A stretch of DNA of 64,000 nucleotides, taken from Turbatrix aceti. Its lineage: Eukaryota > Nematoda > Chromadorea > Rhabditida > Panagrolaimidae. Location: the NCBI GenBank assembly GCA_963969345.1, contig OZ017767.1:10050471-10114470 (forward strand), in the 5' to 3' direction. The notes under the pieces are model-generated. The model saw nothing but the letters and a program-made list of their open reading frames with translations, searched no databases and was not told where the DNA came from. Every line of letters starts with the position of its first letter. Position 1 is the stretch's first letter. Shown piece after piece: positions 10,018 to 20,363 of this stretch. The translations under genes were made by a program, and so were the position numbers.

Positions 10018-10515
10018 ATGAATTTATTGTGGGTTATTAACTCAATCAATTTGTACGCTGGATCAACTGTTGGCATCATTTTGAACATTATGTTGATATA
10101 TTGGGTACATAAGGAGGGCATTAAAGGGTACAACATTCTTCTCATTCAGTTGCATGCCGTTCACATTGCCTACTGTATCGTCCTGATGATGGTAGCTCCG
10201 GTATGATTTTTTTTGTATCCATGATACATATTATGTACATATGTATTGATGTCTTTGTTCAGTTCCACGTAGTTCTTGGTAATACAACTTACATTGTGAC
10301 AACAAATATTTTTCTTCCCCTAACTGCCACGATGCTGTCGCGTCACGCGAAGTATTCGAACTTCCCGCGTTCTGGTCTCGAGGCGAAATGGAGGAGCGCG
10401 TGCGCATCGAGCTCAACCTCGGCCCGATACTCTGGAAACTTCGCGACTAATCAACGAAGGCGAACGTTCCCACAGATCTCCTCTTGTATCTTCGAGAATA
10501 TTCTGCCCCGACTCG

Positions 10516-10523
10516 TATATAAG
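10516..10523 (+). promoter_or_regulatory. LTR TATA box
   Basis: TATATAAG, about 93 nt upstream of the AATAAA at 10616, in the position expected for a U3 core promoter. Confidence 0.7.
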
Positions 10524-10615
10524 GCTCTCTTTCTGCCCCTGATTGTCTTTGGTTATTGTATTGTGGATATTGTTGTTGTTGGTTATTGTCTGTGTTATTC
10601 TGTGTTGGGTGTTCC

Positions 10616-10621
10616 AATAAA
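10616..10621 (+). promoter_or_regulatory. LTR polyadenylation signal
   Basis: AATAAA within the LTR downstream of the TATA box; together they define a plausible R region. Confidence 0.65.
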
Positions 10622-10935
10622 CCTCTGTGCTTTACTCCTGTGTGCCCCACGTAGAGCGACACTAGCGACCAGCTAACCTCATCGCCTGGTCCTAACGCTC
10701 GCTCTCCCTTCTTGGACCAGCTAACCTTATCGCCTGGTCCCACTCGTTTCCTCCGACCGGCAACTCGGTGCCCGGTCATCTCACTCATCACCTACACCCA
10801 CGGGCGCGTGTAGGAATCTCCTGGGTGAGTTCCTCTTTCTCTTTGGTTCTCGGTCGCTTGCCGCCTCGTTCTAGGCAACGCGACACCCGCGCCACCACCC
10901 CAACCCAACCGGGAGCCTGGTGTGCTCCCACATTG

Positions 10936-10948
10936 TGGTGCATCGGCC
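10936..10948 (+). promoter_or_regulatory. Primer-binding site, tRNA-Gly(GCC)
   Basis: TGGTGCATCGGCC starts 3 nt after the 5' LTR end and is complementary to GGCCGATGCA plus CCA, the conserved 3' end of animal tRNA-Gly(GCC). The match to the tRNA is from recalled sequence. Confidence 0.75.
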
Positions 10949-10980
10949 TCGATCGACCCTGAAAGACCCGCGTGGCAACA

Positions 10981-12732
10981 ATGAGCAACGATCCGTACTT
11001 CCCCAAGCGGCATCAACTCAAGTGCATTGCGACCGATCCCTCATCCGCGGCAGACTCGCAGCAGCAGACCGCCTACAACATCGCGATCCAGCCCAAGATG
11101 TCCGGTCAACAGATGAAGATCGACCTCAGCACTCTGCCTGTTGGTACCGGCCGCCTGAACCTTGTGATCAACTACCCGAACCAGAGCCTTCGACCATCGA
11201 CCGACGCCATCCCGGTCTTCGATGGTTACGCGGCGGACTTCGGCATGTTCTGGAACCTCTTCGAATCTATCCACCTCGATCAATCGATCCCTGTCCAGAC
11301 GAAACTCAACGTGCTCTTCAGTAAGTTAGGTCCGAACGTCAGGAAGAACTTCCGAGCATATGGTTCGACAACCGCCAACTACCACCTCATCGTCAACGAG
11401 CTCCGCGCTACCTACGGCAACCCTACGGCGGCAATCGAGGAACTCAGCGAACGGCTGTACGAGCTGCCCATCCACGACAACAAGCGCACGGATGACCTGC
11501 AGACGTTCCGGACGATCCAGAGCATCGTCAACCAACTCGAATACCTGGGAGCTGACATCGACAACTTCATGGTTTTCAAGGCTGTTAGTCAACGCATCCC
11601 GTCCCGCATCTTCGACGAGATCATCAAGCGGCGGACGCCCAGGACAACGAAGGAGTACATGGCGGCGGCCACCGAGATTTTCCACTCCCTCGACGAACTC
11701 GAAAGGGCGTATTCCCGTTTGACAGCGCCTCGTCAACGCCACGAGTCTCTTCGTCCTCGCTTCCCGAACCGTCGGTCGACCACGCAGCGCTGCATCTTCT
11801 GTGGTAAGCACGCTGGCAACCAGGACTGCCGCTCAGTGCCTGCGATGGACGAACGACGACGCATCCTGCAGACTCAACGACGTTGTTTCCGGTGCCTGTC
11901 CACCGATCATCTCTCTTGCGAGTGCCAGGCAGTGTGCTCCAAGTGCCAAGGTCACCACCATGCGTACATCTGCTCTCCAGTGCCAGATCAACAACTCCAG
12001 CAGCATTGGCCTCCTGTCATCCCTGAGCAGCAAGCTCACTTGGTTTCGACCGTCATCACGACGCCACAGCATCGTGTACGCTGTGCGACGCCTGACAACC
12101 ACCACGAAGAAATCATCCCGGCTAAGGCAGCTACAATGGTTCAAAACCCCGCAACTCAGCTGACAAACTCGGTCATTGTCGGCACTGTGGTGATGGCAGA
12201 AGAAGACAAGACCTGCCACAACTCCGATTCTCTCAAGACCCTCAACGCTCCGGAAGTCTCCGAAGACACCACAGTCAAGGTCGACGACAACGTCGCAATC
12301 GACAACGAAGACGCTGTTGCTCTCCCTGACGCAACTATCGACGAGACGATCAATCTTCCAGCCCGGCTTCCAACGACAGTCGGCAACGACAAAGAACTCA
12401 ATTGCTCGCAACCGTCAACCGTCGACGAGGATCGTCTACCGCATCCCGACAAACAACGGCTTATCGCTTCCATGGGCCGTTCTGTCGCGCGTTCTCAACG
12501 TTTCTTTGACAGCTTGCCTTCCGAACACCGGTCAAGGATCATGACTGGTCGCAAACCTCACATCGACCTCCCCATCGTTCGGGCGAACGACAACATCCCG
12601 CACGTCCTTTCCGGCGGGAACTGGAAGGAAGCGCCGCCTCCCGACATCCGCTGGCCTCCCGAATTCGACAGGACCGGCCCCGACAAGGCTACGACGACAT
12701 CAGCATCGGGCTTACATCGTCGTAGAAGATAA
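10981..12732 (+). CDS. Gag-like protein of the LTR element (DUF1759 type)
   Basis: A 583-residue frame; ATG at 10981 is preferred because the in-frame codon at 10972 is GTG. Residues about 70-200 (IPVFDGYAADFGMFW, TKLNVLFSKL, ELRATYGNP) have the pattern of the DUF1759 capsid region of BEL/Pao polyproteins. Cysteine clusters follow: CIFC...C, CFRCLSTDHLSC and CSKCQGHHHAYIC, the nucleic-acid-binding knuckles. The C-terminal third is acidic and Thr/Asp-rich and ends in HRRRR. The frame stops 274 nt before the 3' LTR, with no protease or pol motif after it. Its product would form virus-like particles; enzymes must be supplied in trans. Confidence 0.85.
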   Translation: MSNDPYFPKRHQLKCIATDPSSAADSQQQTAYNIAIQPKMSGQQMKIDLSTLPVGTGRLNLVINYPNQSLRPSTDAIPVFDGYAADFGMFWNLFESIHLDQSIPVQTKLNVLFSKLGPNVRKNFRAYGSTTANYHLIVNELRATYGNPTAAIEELSERLYELPIHDNKRTDDLQTFRTIQSIVNQLEYLGADIDNFMVFKAVSQRIPSRIFDEIIKRRTPRTTKEYMAAATEIFHSLDELERAYSRLTAPRQRHESLRPRFPNRRSTTQRCIFCGKHAGNQDCRSVPAMDERRRILQTQRRCFRCLSTDHLSCECQAVCSKCQGHHHAYICSPVPDQQLQQHWPPVIPEQQAHLVSTVITTPQHRVRCATPDNHHEEIIPAKAATMVQNPATQLTNSVIVGTVVMAEEDKTCHNSDSLKTLNAPEVSEDTTVKVDDNVAIDNEDAVALPDATIDETINLPARLPTTVGNDKELNCSQPSTVDEDRLPHPDKQRLIASMGRSVARSQRFFDSLPSEHRSRIMTGRKPHIDLPIVRANDNIPHVLSGGNWKEAPPPDIRWPPEFDRTGPDKATTTSASGLHRRRR

Positions 12733-12810
12733 CCGCTCCGCTCCACGGGCCCCCCGGAGGGTTCCTTCCTTTCGGAAGGAAAAATCTTCCAACTGGAGCT
12801 CACTTCCTTG

Positions 12811-12858
12811 GTGAGTTCCTTTCATTTGGTTTCTCGGTCGCTTGCCGCTCTGTTCCAG
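12811..12858 (+). repeat. Internal copy of the LTR intron-like module
   Basis: GTGAGTTCCTT...TCTCGGTCGCTTGCCGCTC...CCAG repeats, with divergence, the 50-nt module present in both LTRs at 10825 and 13497. GT and AG ends are kept, and the following GGCAA is shared. It may mark the recombination that removed pol, or be a functional splice unit. Confidence 0.6.
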
Positions 12859-13006
12859 GCAATACGACCCCCTGACATCGCCTATCTGCACGCTCGGAAC
12901 TCAGACACGTCGACCTCGAGCTCCCCCGACACTGATCGCCAGAACCGCGCCTACCACCGACATCGTAGCCACTTCGTCTCCGCCTCCGGCTCCCCCCCCC
13001 CGGGAG

Positions 13007-13604
13007 TGTCGCGTCACGCGAAGTATTCGAACTTCCCGCGTTCTGGTCTCGAGGCGAAATGGAGGAGCGCGTGCGCATCGAGCTCAACCTCGGCCCGATA
13101 CTCTGGAAACTTCGCGACTAATCAACGAAGGCGAACGTTCCCACAGATCTCCTCTTGTATCTTCGAGAATATTCTGCCCCGACTCGTATATAAGGCTCTC
13201 TTTCTGCCCCTGATTGTCTTTGGTTATTGTATTGTGGATATTGTTGTTGTTGGTTATTGTCTGTGTTATTCTGTGTTGGGTGTTCCAATAAACCTCTGTG
13301 CTTTACTCCTGTGTGCCCCACGTAGAGCGACACTAGCGACCAGCTAACCTCATCGCCTGGTCCTAACGCTCGCTCTACCCTTCCCGGACCAGCTAACCTT
13401 ATCGCCTGGTCCCACTCGTTTCCTCCGACCGGCAACTCGGTGCCCGGTCATCTCACTCATCACCTACACCCACGGGCGCGTGTAGGAACCTCCTGGGTGA
13501 GTTCCTCTTTCTCTTTGGTTCTCGGTCGCTTGCCGCCTCGTTACAGGCAACGCGACACCCGCGCCACAACCGAAATCCAGCCGGGAGCCTGGTGTGCTCC
13601 CACA
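13007..13604 (+). repeat. 3' LTR
   Basis: Matches the 5' LTR with about ten substitutions and one indel seen by eye, all in the last ~235 bp; the first ~360 bp look identical. TATATAAG is at 13187-13194 and the intron-like module at 13497-13546 (GTGAGT...ACAG). Confidence 0.9.
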
Positions 13605-13988
13605 ATGCATCAAATTATATCCCCTTTGGTTGGTGCTACGTCGCAGCTGGATAATCTGTTCATTGTTAGTGGATTTCTGTTTCGATACCGTAGAATTTAT
13701 TATAAGCAGCAATTTACCATTCGTTACGGTATTCTTCAAGGTTTTATATGTCTTTTTGTTGCGTCCATCGTTGCAATGAGTTTCTATTTAACCGCAAATC
13801 CAACATCAAATTCTTCTAGAATTATGCAGGTTTCACAATTTCTTGGCGCTGAAAACTTTTTTATCGTCACGTATTGGTCACCAGTTAGTTTTCTTTGCAT
13901 TTTAATTTTTTTGTTTTAATGTATTTTATTGTACTTATAATGGATGACAAATGTCACCTTCAGCTATTCCCCTATAATATATTTTTCT

Positions 13989-14030
13989 CTACAAAATATT
14001 TCATATTTCTGGTGAAAAATATCTATTTTT
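13989..14030 (+). repeat. Dispersed repeat, also at 44473
   Basis: CTACAAAATATTTCATATTT...GTGAAAAAT matches 44473-44505 apart from a single base, with weaker likeness upstream (GACAAATGTCAC and GACATGTCAC). It occupies the place where exon 3 of receptor D should be. Confidence 0.65.
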
Positions 14031-14262
14031 TGTGGATATTGGAGTATAAATGAATAAATGTAATGCACTGTTTAGAAACACTCATCATCAGGATATATTC
14101 GGTATTATGTTGTTTCGCTTTTCCAACAATCACATTAAATATATCGGTATAAACTGCGCCTACATGGGATTATGTTGGATACCTGCAATCGACGTACTTG
14201 CCACGTTCATCACAGTCAAATTTTTTAGGGAAAAGTTATTTGCTGTTTTCAAGATTTTGTGA

Positions 14263-14564
14263 GATTTAAAGAATAAAGTACTTTGAGTTTTGCACTTTTT
14301 TGTTATTAAAAAAAAACTTGCTCACCTAAATTGGCTTTTACATAATAACAAAACTGCCAACAAACACACCGGAATAAAAAATTATTATATATCTCAACAT
14401 TAATAGCCCAACTAAAATAAATACATATTTACATTGACTTTTACTCTGCTGTGTCCCTTGAGATTTATGAAAAAAAATTTATAATGGTTGCTCATTGAGA
14501 ATGTCATTTACAAATAGTTACCGTAGTTCCTACTTGGGCAAGTAATTTTTTGTATATATTTATT
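14263..14564. other. Spacer between receptors D and E
   Basis: AT-rich, no gene recognised. Confidence 0.6.
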
Positions 14565-15569
14565 ATGCAGCCTATTTGGATTATTACTACAATCAACGCA
14601 TACGTTGGATCAATCGTTGGCATATTTTTAAACATTGTGCTGTTATACTGGACACATAGAGAAGGTATTCAAGGATTCAATTTTTTTCTCATTCAAACAC
14701 ACGTCGTTCATATTGCATTTTGTATCTGTCTGATATTAGTCGCTCCGGTATGTAGATAATTTGGTTTGTAAAATAAAATGTTGTAAATGTTTATATTCAG
14801 ATTCAAGTAGTTCTTGGCGACGCAACCTACGTCGTAACGACAAATGTTGTATTTCCCTTGACTGCAACGATGCATCAAGTAATATCACCTTTGGTAGGCG
14901 CTATGTCGCACTTGGAAAACTCGCTCATTGTTAGCGGATTTATTTTTCGATACCGTAGAATTTGCTACAATCAACAATTCAATATTCGTTACGGGATTCT
15001 TCAAGGAAGCATTTGCGTTTTTGTTGCTTTCATCATTGCCACAAGTTATTACCTTGCTGCAACTCCGACATCAGATCCGACAATTTTGAAACAAGTTTCA
15101 CAATTTCTTGGTTCTGATGATTTTTTCATTGTTGCTTATTGGTCGCCGGTAAGTGTTTATTTTGTTATTATAATTTTTATTGCACTTTTAGGGACATAAC
15201 ACGTCAAGACTTGCACTTCTTTTGGCAACAACATTTCAAATCAGCGAATACGGTATCGTTATCTATTCGTGTATTAAAGCCAAAAAACACCTCAACATCA
15301 ACAAAAGTCTCATGTCTCAACTAACGCTAAAGCTACATCAACAAATTAACCGGGCATTAATTGTTAAAGCATTGACTCCACTGTTGCTTGGTGTCGTTCC
15401 GGTATTCGTCATCATGTTCTTTCAATTTTCCGACCTTAACATGAAGTATATCGTTGTCAACTGTGCTTACTTGGGATTGTGTTGGATACCCACAGCCGAC
15501 GTTTTGGCCACACTGATAACGGTTCAAAGTATCAGAGAAAAGTTGAATTCTAGTTTTATGCTTTTGTAA
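14565..15569 (+). CDS. 7TM chemoreceptor (Str/Srd-like), paralogue E, intron lost
   Basis: Exons 14565-14747 (183 nt), 14801-15148 (348 nt) and 15192-15569 (378 nt) encode 302 residues. The last exon equals exons 3 and 4 of the paralogues (177 + 201) fused without gain or loss of a base; the junction lies between 15368 and 15369, reading ATTGTTAAA/GCATTG where the paralogues have CAG/intron/GCATTA. Seven hydrophobic segments, FRYRR after TM3 and CWIPTADV in TM7 match the family. It is complete and probably functional as a chemosensory receptor. It lies in tandem with paralogue F and downstream of the broken paralogue D. Confidence 0.85.
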
Positions 15570-15918
15570 GATTTGAAAAGATAATGAAATAAAATTAAAT
15601 GATAAAAAAATTGTTTACGAAAAAATTACAAATGTTTGACTTTGAGTTGTATTTTCCACTTTGACCCCGCCCATAATATTCACATGATGCTTGAACTCTC
15701 TCATTGGTATCCAAAAATCAGAATTCTGTTGAGCCTTTTATATGTCATTTGGGAATAAAGTATAAAGTACACAGAAAAAAATGTTGAACATCTGTAATAA
15801 AACCACAGAGTTTTTCATTGTTTTTCAAATCCGCAATGACTGTCACCTTTTTTATCTACAGATTCTTCGCATTTAAAAATGTTGGGACATCATTATATGG
15901 GGGCTTGCAAAAACCAGC
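15570..15918. other. Spacer between receptors E and F
   Basis: AT-rich, no gene recognised; presumably holds the 3' end of E and the promoter of F. Confidence 0.6.
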
Positions 15919-16988
15919 ATGCAACTATTGTGGCTTATTAACTCTATCAATTCATACGTAGGATCAATCGTTGGCATTGTACTAAACATTGTATTGTTAT
16001 ACTGGATATATAAAGAAGGCATTAAAGGATTCAACTTTTTCCTCATTCAAATACATGTTGTTCATATTATATTTTGTGTTTTCCTGATGATGGTGTCACC
16101 GGTATGATTTGTTTTTTTGGCATAAAAATAATTTTTAACACATTAAAATGTTTATGTTTAGCTCCAAGTAATTATTGGAACCACGACGTACGTTGCAACG
16201 ACTAACATTGTTCTGCCTCTCACAAAAACAATGCATGAAGTAATATCACCGTTATTAGCTTCTACGTCACATTTGGAAAACTTGCTTATTGTTAGTGGGT
16301 TTATCTTCCGATACCGTAGAATTTGCTATAATCAAAAATTCAATATTCGTTACGGTATTTTTCAAGGAAGTATCTGTTTATTGGTTGCATCTGTCACTGG
16401 AATAAGCTATTTTTTTGCGGCAACACCAACATCAGATCCGACAATTTTAAAACAAGTTTCAAAATTTCTTGGTTCTGATGATTTTTTCATTGTTGCTTAT
16501 TGGTCACCGGTTAGCTTTTATTTTTATTACGTTATTTACTGTGATGTATTTACATAATTTTAAGGAGCATAACTTATCACAAATTGCACTCCTTTTGTCG
16601 ACTGCATTTCAAATCGCCGAATACGGTGTTGTCATTTATTCGTGTATAAAGACAAAAAAATACTTCAACATCCATAAAAGTCTTATGTCTCAACATACGA
16701 TAAAATTACATCAGCAAATTAAACGGACTTTAATCGTTCAGGTAAGTATAGTTCAGTGCTTTTTAAACGAGTTGTTGCCTTTTTTAGGCATTAGTTCCAC
16801 TTTTGCTTGGCGTCGTTCCAATGTTGGTCATTATGATTTTTTGCTTTTCCGGTAATAACGTCAAATATATCGGTATAAACTGCGCTTATTTGGGATTGTG
16901 TTGGATACCTGCGACCGACGTACTTGCCACATTCATCACAGTCAAAAGTTTCCGACAAAAGGTATTTGCTATTTTTAAGATTTTTTGA
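15919..16988 (+). CDS. 7TM chemoreceptor (Str/Srd-like), paralogue F, intact
   Basis: Exons 15919-16101, 16162-16509, 16565-16741 and 16788-16988 (183/348/177/201 nt) encode 302 residues with no interruption. Splice sites are CCG/gtatga, CCG/gttagc and CAG/gtaagt, with tttag or taag acceptors. Hydrophobic profile, FRYRR and CWIPATDV agree with paralogues A and E. It retains the intron lost from its neighbour E, so that loss is younger than the split of E and F. Ligand and cell type are unknown. It ends the receptor cluster in this window. Confidence 0.85.
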
Positions 16989-19900
16989 TATATGTATTCT
17001 TAAAAGAATTTATGCGTTTCTATTTATATTTAACTTGACTATATGGAAATGTCACCGATCATGCTGCTAAATAAGTTTCCAGCTTTTTATCTTTGTGATG
17101 TGATATGTGTCATAAAAACAAGTTTTTTTGCTTTCGACAATTGGAATTGGAACCACAAACTAGTAGCCGCCCGGTAGTTGTATATGTAATAGTGATTGAT
17201 ACAGACAATTCATGATCGCGTTACCTTTTTTTCCTCTCAGACGCTGATAATCCTTCCCCACCCTCGGCCAAGGCCAGAAAGAGAAAGAAAGAGGTGTTGG
17301 TGCGCTGAAGAGGACAATGATGTACATACGTGCTCTAAATGTAGTGCATCACGCGAACACAACGATTGAACATCTGTGCTGTAGTATAATAGTAGCATAT
17401 TTTATTTTTTTTAGTATTAAGGTTGTTTGTTTGTGTGTTGAGTAGAAAGAAATATGGTCACACCTTCTTTTTTTTCGCACTGATCTTGAACAATTTTTAT
17501 GACATAAAGACGATGACGTAGCGCATAACAGGTATAAAAACAAATTAATTAGTACTCGACAAACACGCATCCGTTGGTTGAAGGATCCTTCGTCTACGTT
17601 CCAATGTATTATTTATTTGGTGAAGAAATGGTTTGCACAGCACGTATTTTTCTGATTTTTGAATTCTATATTTATTTGATGAATGCGGTGTATTTAGATT
17701 CTTAGCGCACTACGTCTGATACAAAGAGCAGTTTTTGATTACTTCGATCAAAAACGGTTTTACAGTCGGCAATTTCTATCGTTCAGACTTTTATACAAAT
17801 GAAAAAGTTTGGAAGCTGACAAAAATTAAAGCAGCTGCACAATTTTAATTTACCAATATAAAAAACTTTAAAACTCAATTTAAAAATTGTTTTGTTGACA
17901 AATGAAAGTAAAAAATTGTTTTGTTAAAATTTTTTCTGCGATAAAAATTTCTAATTAAAAAAATACGTTATTTTTGTGTTTTTTTGGTAAACAAAAACAA
18001 AATACCTTTGGATACCAAAGAACACGTACAAAAGTGTCTGTCAAATTTGCAAAAAAAAATCATTTCGCATTATGACGTCATAATTGATTATTTATACCAA
18101 CGTTACCAAAGGCCGTGTCAAATCTTGCGCAAGCAGATGTTCTTGTTCATGTTCATGTGCAAGTTGTCATCGATCAAACACTTTTTCGTTCATTTCCAAC
18201 TTGTCGCAATTGTAATCCAAAAAAAAACTTTTTTTTGAAAAATTCTGAACTTTCTGACGTCAAAGAACCACAATTTTGTAGTTGTTGTCATATTTTTTTT
18301 AGATTACTATATTCCGTTTTACTTTTTTTTTACCGTACATAAACCGGAATTTCTTCGAGTTCACCGATCATGAGCCAACATAGGCCTAGTCTTGGCATTG
18401 ATGTTCTTGTTCTTGTTCTTGTTCTTGTTCTTGTTCTTGTTCCATAACGCATGCAACTTGTCTGCGTGCGCAACTCCCCAGCCATCCTATCTTTCTTCGT
18501 CGATTCGATTGTCGATTGCGTTCCATCCCATCACCAACCACCCAACCCGGTCATGGTCTACAATCTAACCTCCGGCAATTTTCACGCGATCGTCGTCTCT
18601 GTTCCATGCCCTCGAGGTATGTTGAACAAGTGAACAAGTTCCACCTCGCTTTTTTTGGTTGACCTTTTTGGCTTCGTCTGACGCCTGTCTTTTCGACAAA
18701 CCATAACCGCCCCCCCCCCTCTTGATGGGGTGTGTGGCATGTTAGATACATATTGTTGTCGTAAATCACTCCCTTTTTTTCTTTCTTCTTTTCTTCTGTT
18801 TCCTCATTCTCCACCTGTCTACGGAGGTGGTTTAATAGGCAATCGTCGAAGCGTTCTTCTTGACATAACAAACAACTGAAGACTAAACTGGGTAGCCGAC
18901 TCGGGCTTGGCTATACATAGTTTACATGTGTTATATAAAGTTTCCTATTTTCTCCCCGAGCGTTCATTATTTTTCTTGTCATTCAAAATTTTTATTCCCT
19001 ATTCGAAGATTTTTTGACAATTTTTTTCTCGATCGAAACTTTTTTTTTCACCACTTTGATCTATGGTTACCTTTAAAAAAAAGTACGTGCAAAAATTTTT
19101 TTTGACAAAATTGAAAATTGTACAATAAGCTCCGCCCTTTCCGATCTCTGCTACCTGTCTTATGGCGCTTTATATTATTTCAGTCAGTTAATCAACTAAC
19201 GAATCAACCAGTTGTTGTTGTCGCGCATCCCCAAAAAAAATAAAAAATATGTAAAAATAAAAATAAAAAAGTTTTTCCAAAGTCCTGCCCGACAAAATTT
19301 CATAAAACCTATGCAAAAATCATGCTCATCACCACTGTTCTGTTCTATTCTGTTCATGTGCGTTGGATGCATCGGATGGATGGCGCCAGTGGTGATGGTG
19401 GTGGTAGTTGCGCGCGATAGACATCAGTCAGCCCCGAAGACACGCTTCAACGCCTTGCCTTGTGGGAGAGAAAGTAGACTTTGGTTGTTCGGGTCCGGGT
19501 CTTTGTTTGGATATCACACATCTTTTTATAATGCATAAAACTTTATCACACAACACAAAAAATTTTTTCTTTATGAATTACGCTTGTTTTTTTTTGCTTT
19601 CTTATTTTTTCATTTGAAAAGTTTCTGATCGTAAAAAAAATATGTGCAGTATGTATATCGATTTGATTTTGTGATCAATTACGATCACTAAAGAAAAAAG
19701 TAAGGGGGAATGGTAACGACACCGATCGCGCCGGATGCATGACCAAGAGGCGTCTTGAAGAAGAAGTACTAACTAAGTTGTCGGTGTAGTCGTCCGAGTT
19801 TGATAGTTGTCCGTCTATTTTTTTTTACCATTGCCGCTGTCTTCTTTCACAAAATAAATACATAACACTCCACTCTTGGGGCCGCCTTGCGGCGTGTGAC

Positions 19901-20363
19901 GTCGACATCGGCGATTGTATTAGGCTGGCGTGACAACGGTTACCTTTTCATTTTTTACCGGTACCCGCATGTATGTATGTTTAATTTTTGTGTTTATTTT
20001 TAAAGTCTTGGTTTGGCGAGTGGACCGGATTGAATAGTCGTGTCATTTGTTTTAAACAGATACCACAGCCTTGATAAACTCATTATAAATATAATTTTTT
20101 TCAGGGAATTCAAAACCACAAAATCCAATTTTTGTATTTTCTTATATACAAATAAGGAAAAATTCCCTCAACGTCAACAAAAACCAACCATATTTTTTAA
20201 TTTTTTTCTTTCAACAAAAACCGTGTCATAACAGTTGGCCTACAATCGCGTCTACCTTCAACAATATTTGTCCATCGTCTTACCAAAGTCCAACACAGAA
20301 AACTCATAAAATAACAACCTGCTACAAGTTGTACGGTATTCATTAATCACAGCCAGCACAGCC
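16989..20363. other. 3.4-kb gene-poor gap
   Basis: No gene with support. Contents include a (TTCTTG)n microsatellite at 18403-18442, a 9-bp hairpin GTTTTTGAT/ATCAAAAAC near 17730 and long T-runs. A short frame ending at a donor-like GAG/gtatgt near 18616 could be an isolated exon but has no partner. The right part presumably contains the promoter of the secreted protein at 20364. Confidence 0.55.
18403..18442 (+). repeat. (TTCTTG)n microsatellite
   Basis: Nearly perfect tandem GTTCTT hexamers, about 6-7 copies. Confidence 0.85.

Larger units (their letters stand above)
10336..10932 (+). repeat. 5' LTR
   Basis: TG...CA ends. TATATAAG at 10516-10523 and AATAAA at 10616-10621 bracket the expected U3/R region. 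An intron-like 50-nt piece (GTGAGT...CTAG) lies at 10825-10874. Apparent reading frames on both strands repeat in the 3' LTR and are not genes. Confidence 0.9.
10336..13604 (+). mobile_element. Gag-only LTR retrotransposon, BEL/Pao-like
   Basis: Two LTRs of 597 and 598 bp begin TGTCGCG and end CCCACA. They are flanked by a 4-bp target duplication ATGC (10332-10335, 13605-13608), confirmed because its removal restores a 348-nt host exon. A primer-binding site, one gag-like frame and no protease, reverse transcriptase, RNase H or integrase lie between them. The interior is only about 2.07 kb. The polypurine tract is poor (GGGAG before 13007, preceded by a C-run). The element must rely on enzymes of another element, so it is non-autonomous. 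It is markedly GC-richer than its surroundings. Confidence 0.9.
10018..14262 (+). pseudogene. 7TM chemoreceptor paralogue D, split by an LTR element
   Basis: Exon 1 is 10018-10200 (183 nt). Exon 2 is 10263-10335 plus 13609-13883; with the LTR element and one ATGC copy removed it is exactly 348 nt and open, like its paralogues. Exon 3 (177 nt) is absent: 13884-14090 instead holds AT-rich DNA with a repeat shared with 44473. Only the end of exon 4 remains (about 14100-14262, CWIPAIDV and FREK). Two independent lesions are thus present, the LTR insertion and the loss of exon 3 with the start of exon 4. Their order cannot be read from the sequence. Confidence 0.85.

Noticed and set aside
10231..10791. 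Open frames in both LTRs on plus and minus strands
   Set aside because: Identical frames recur in the second LTR and overlap promoter and polyA signals; no family likeness.
12842..13213. Possible pol remnant after gag
   Set aside because: No reverse transcriptase, protease or integrase motif in any frame; composition reflects LTR sequence.
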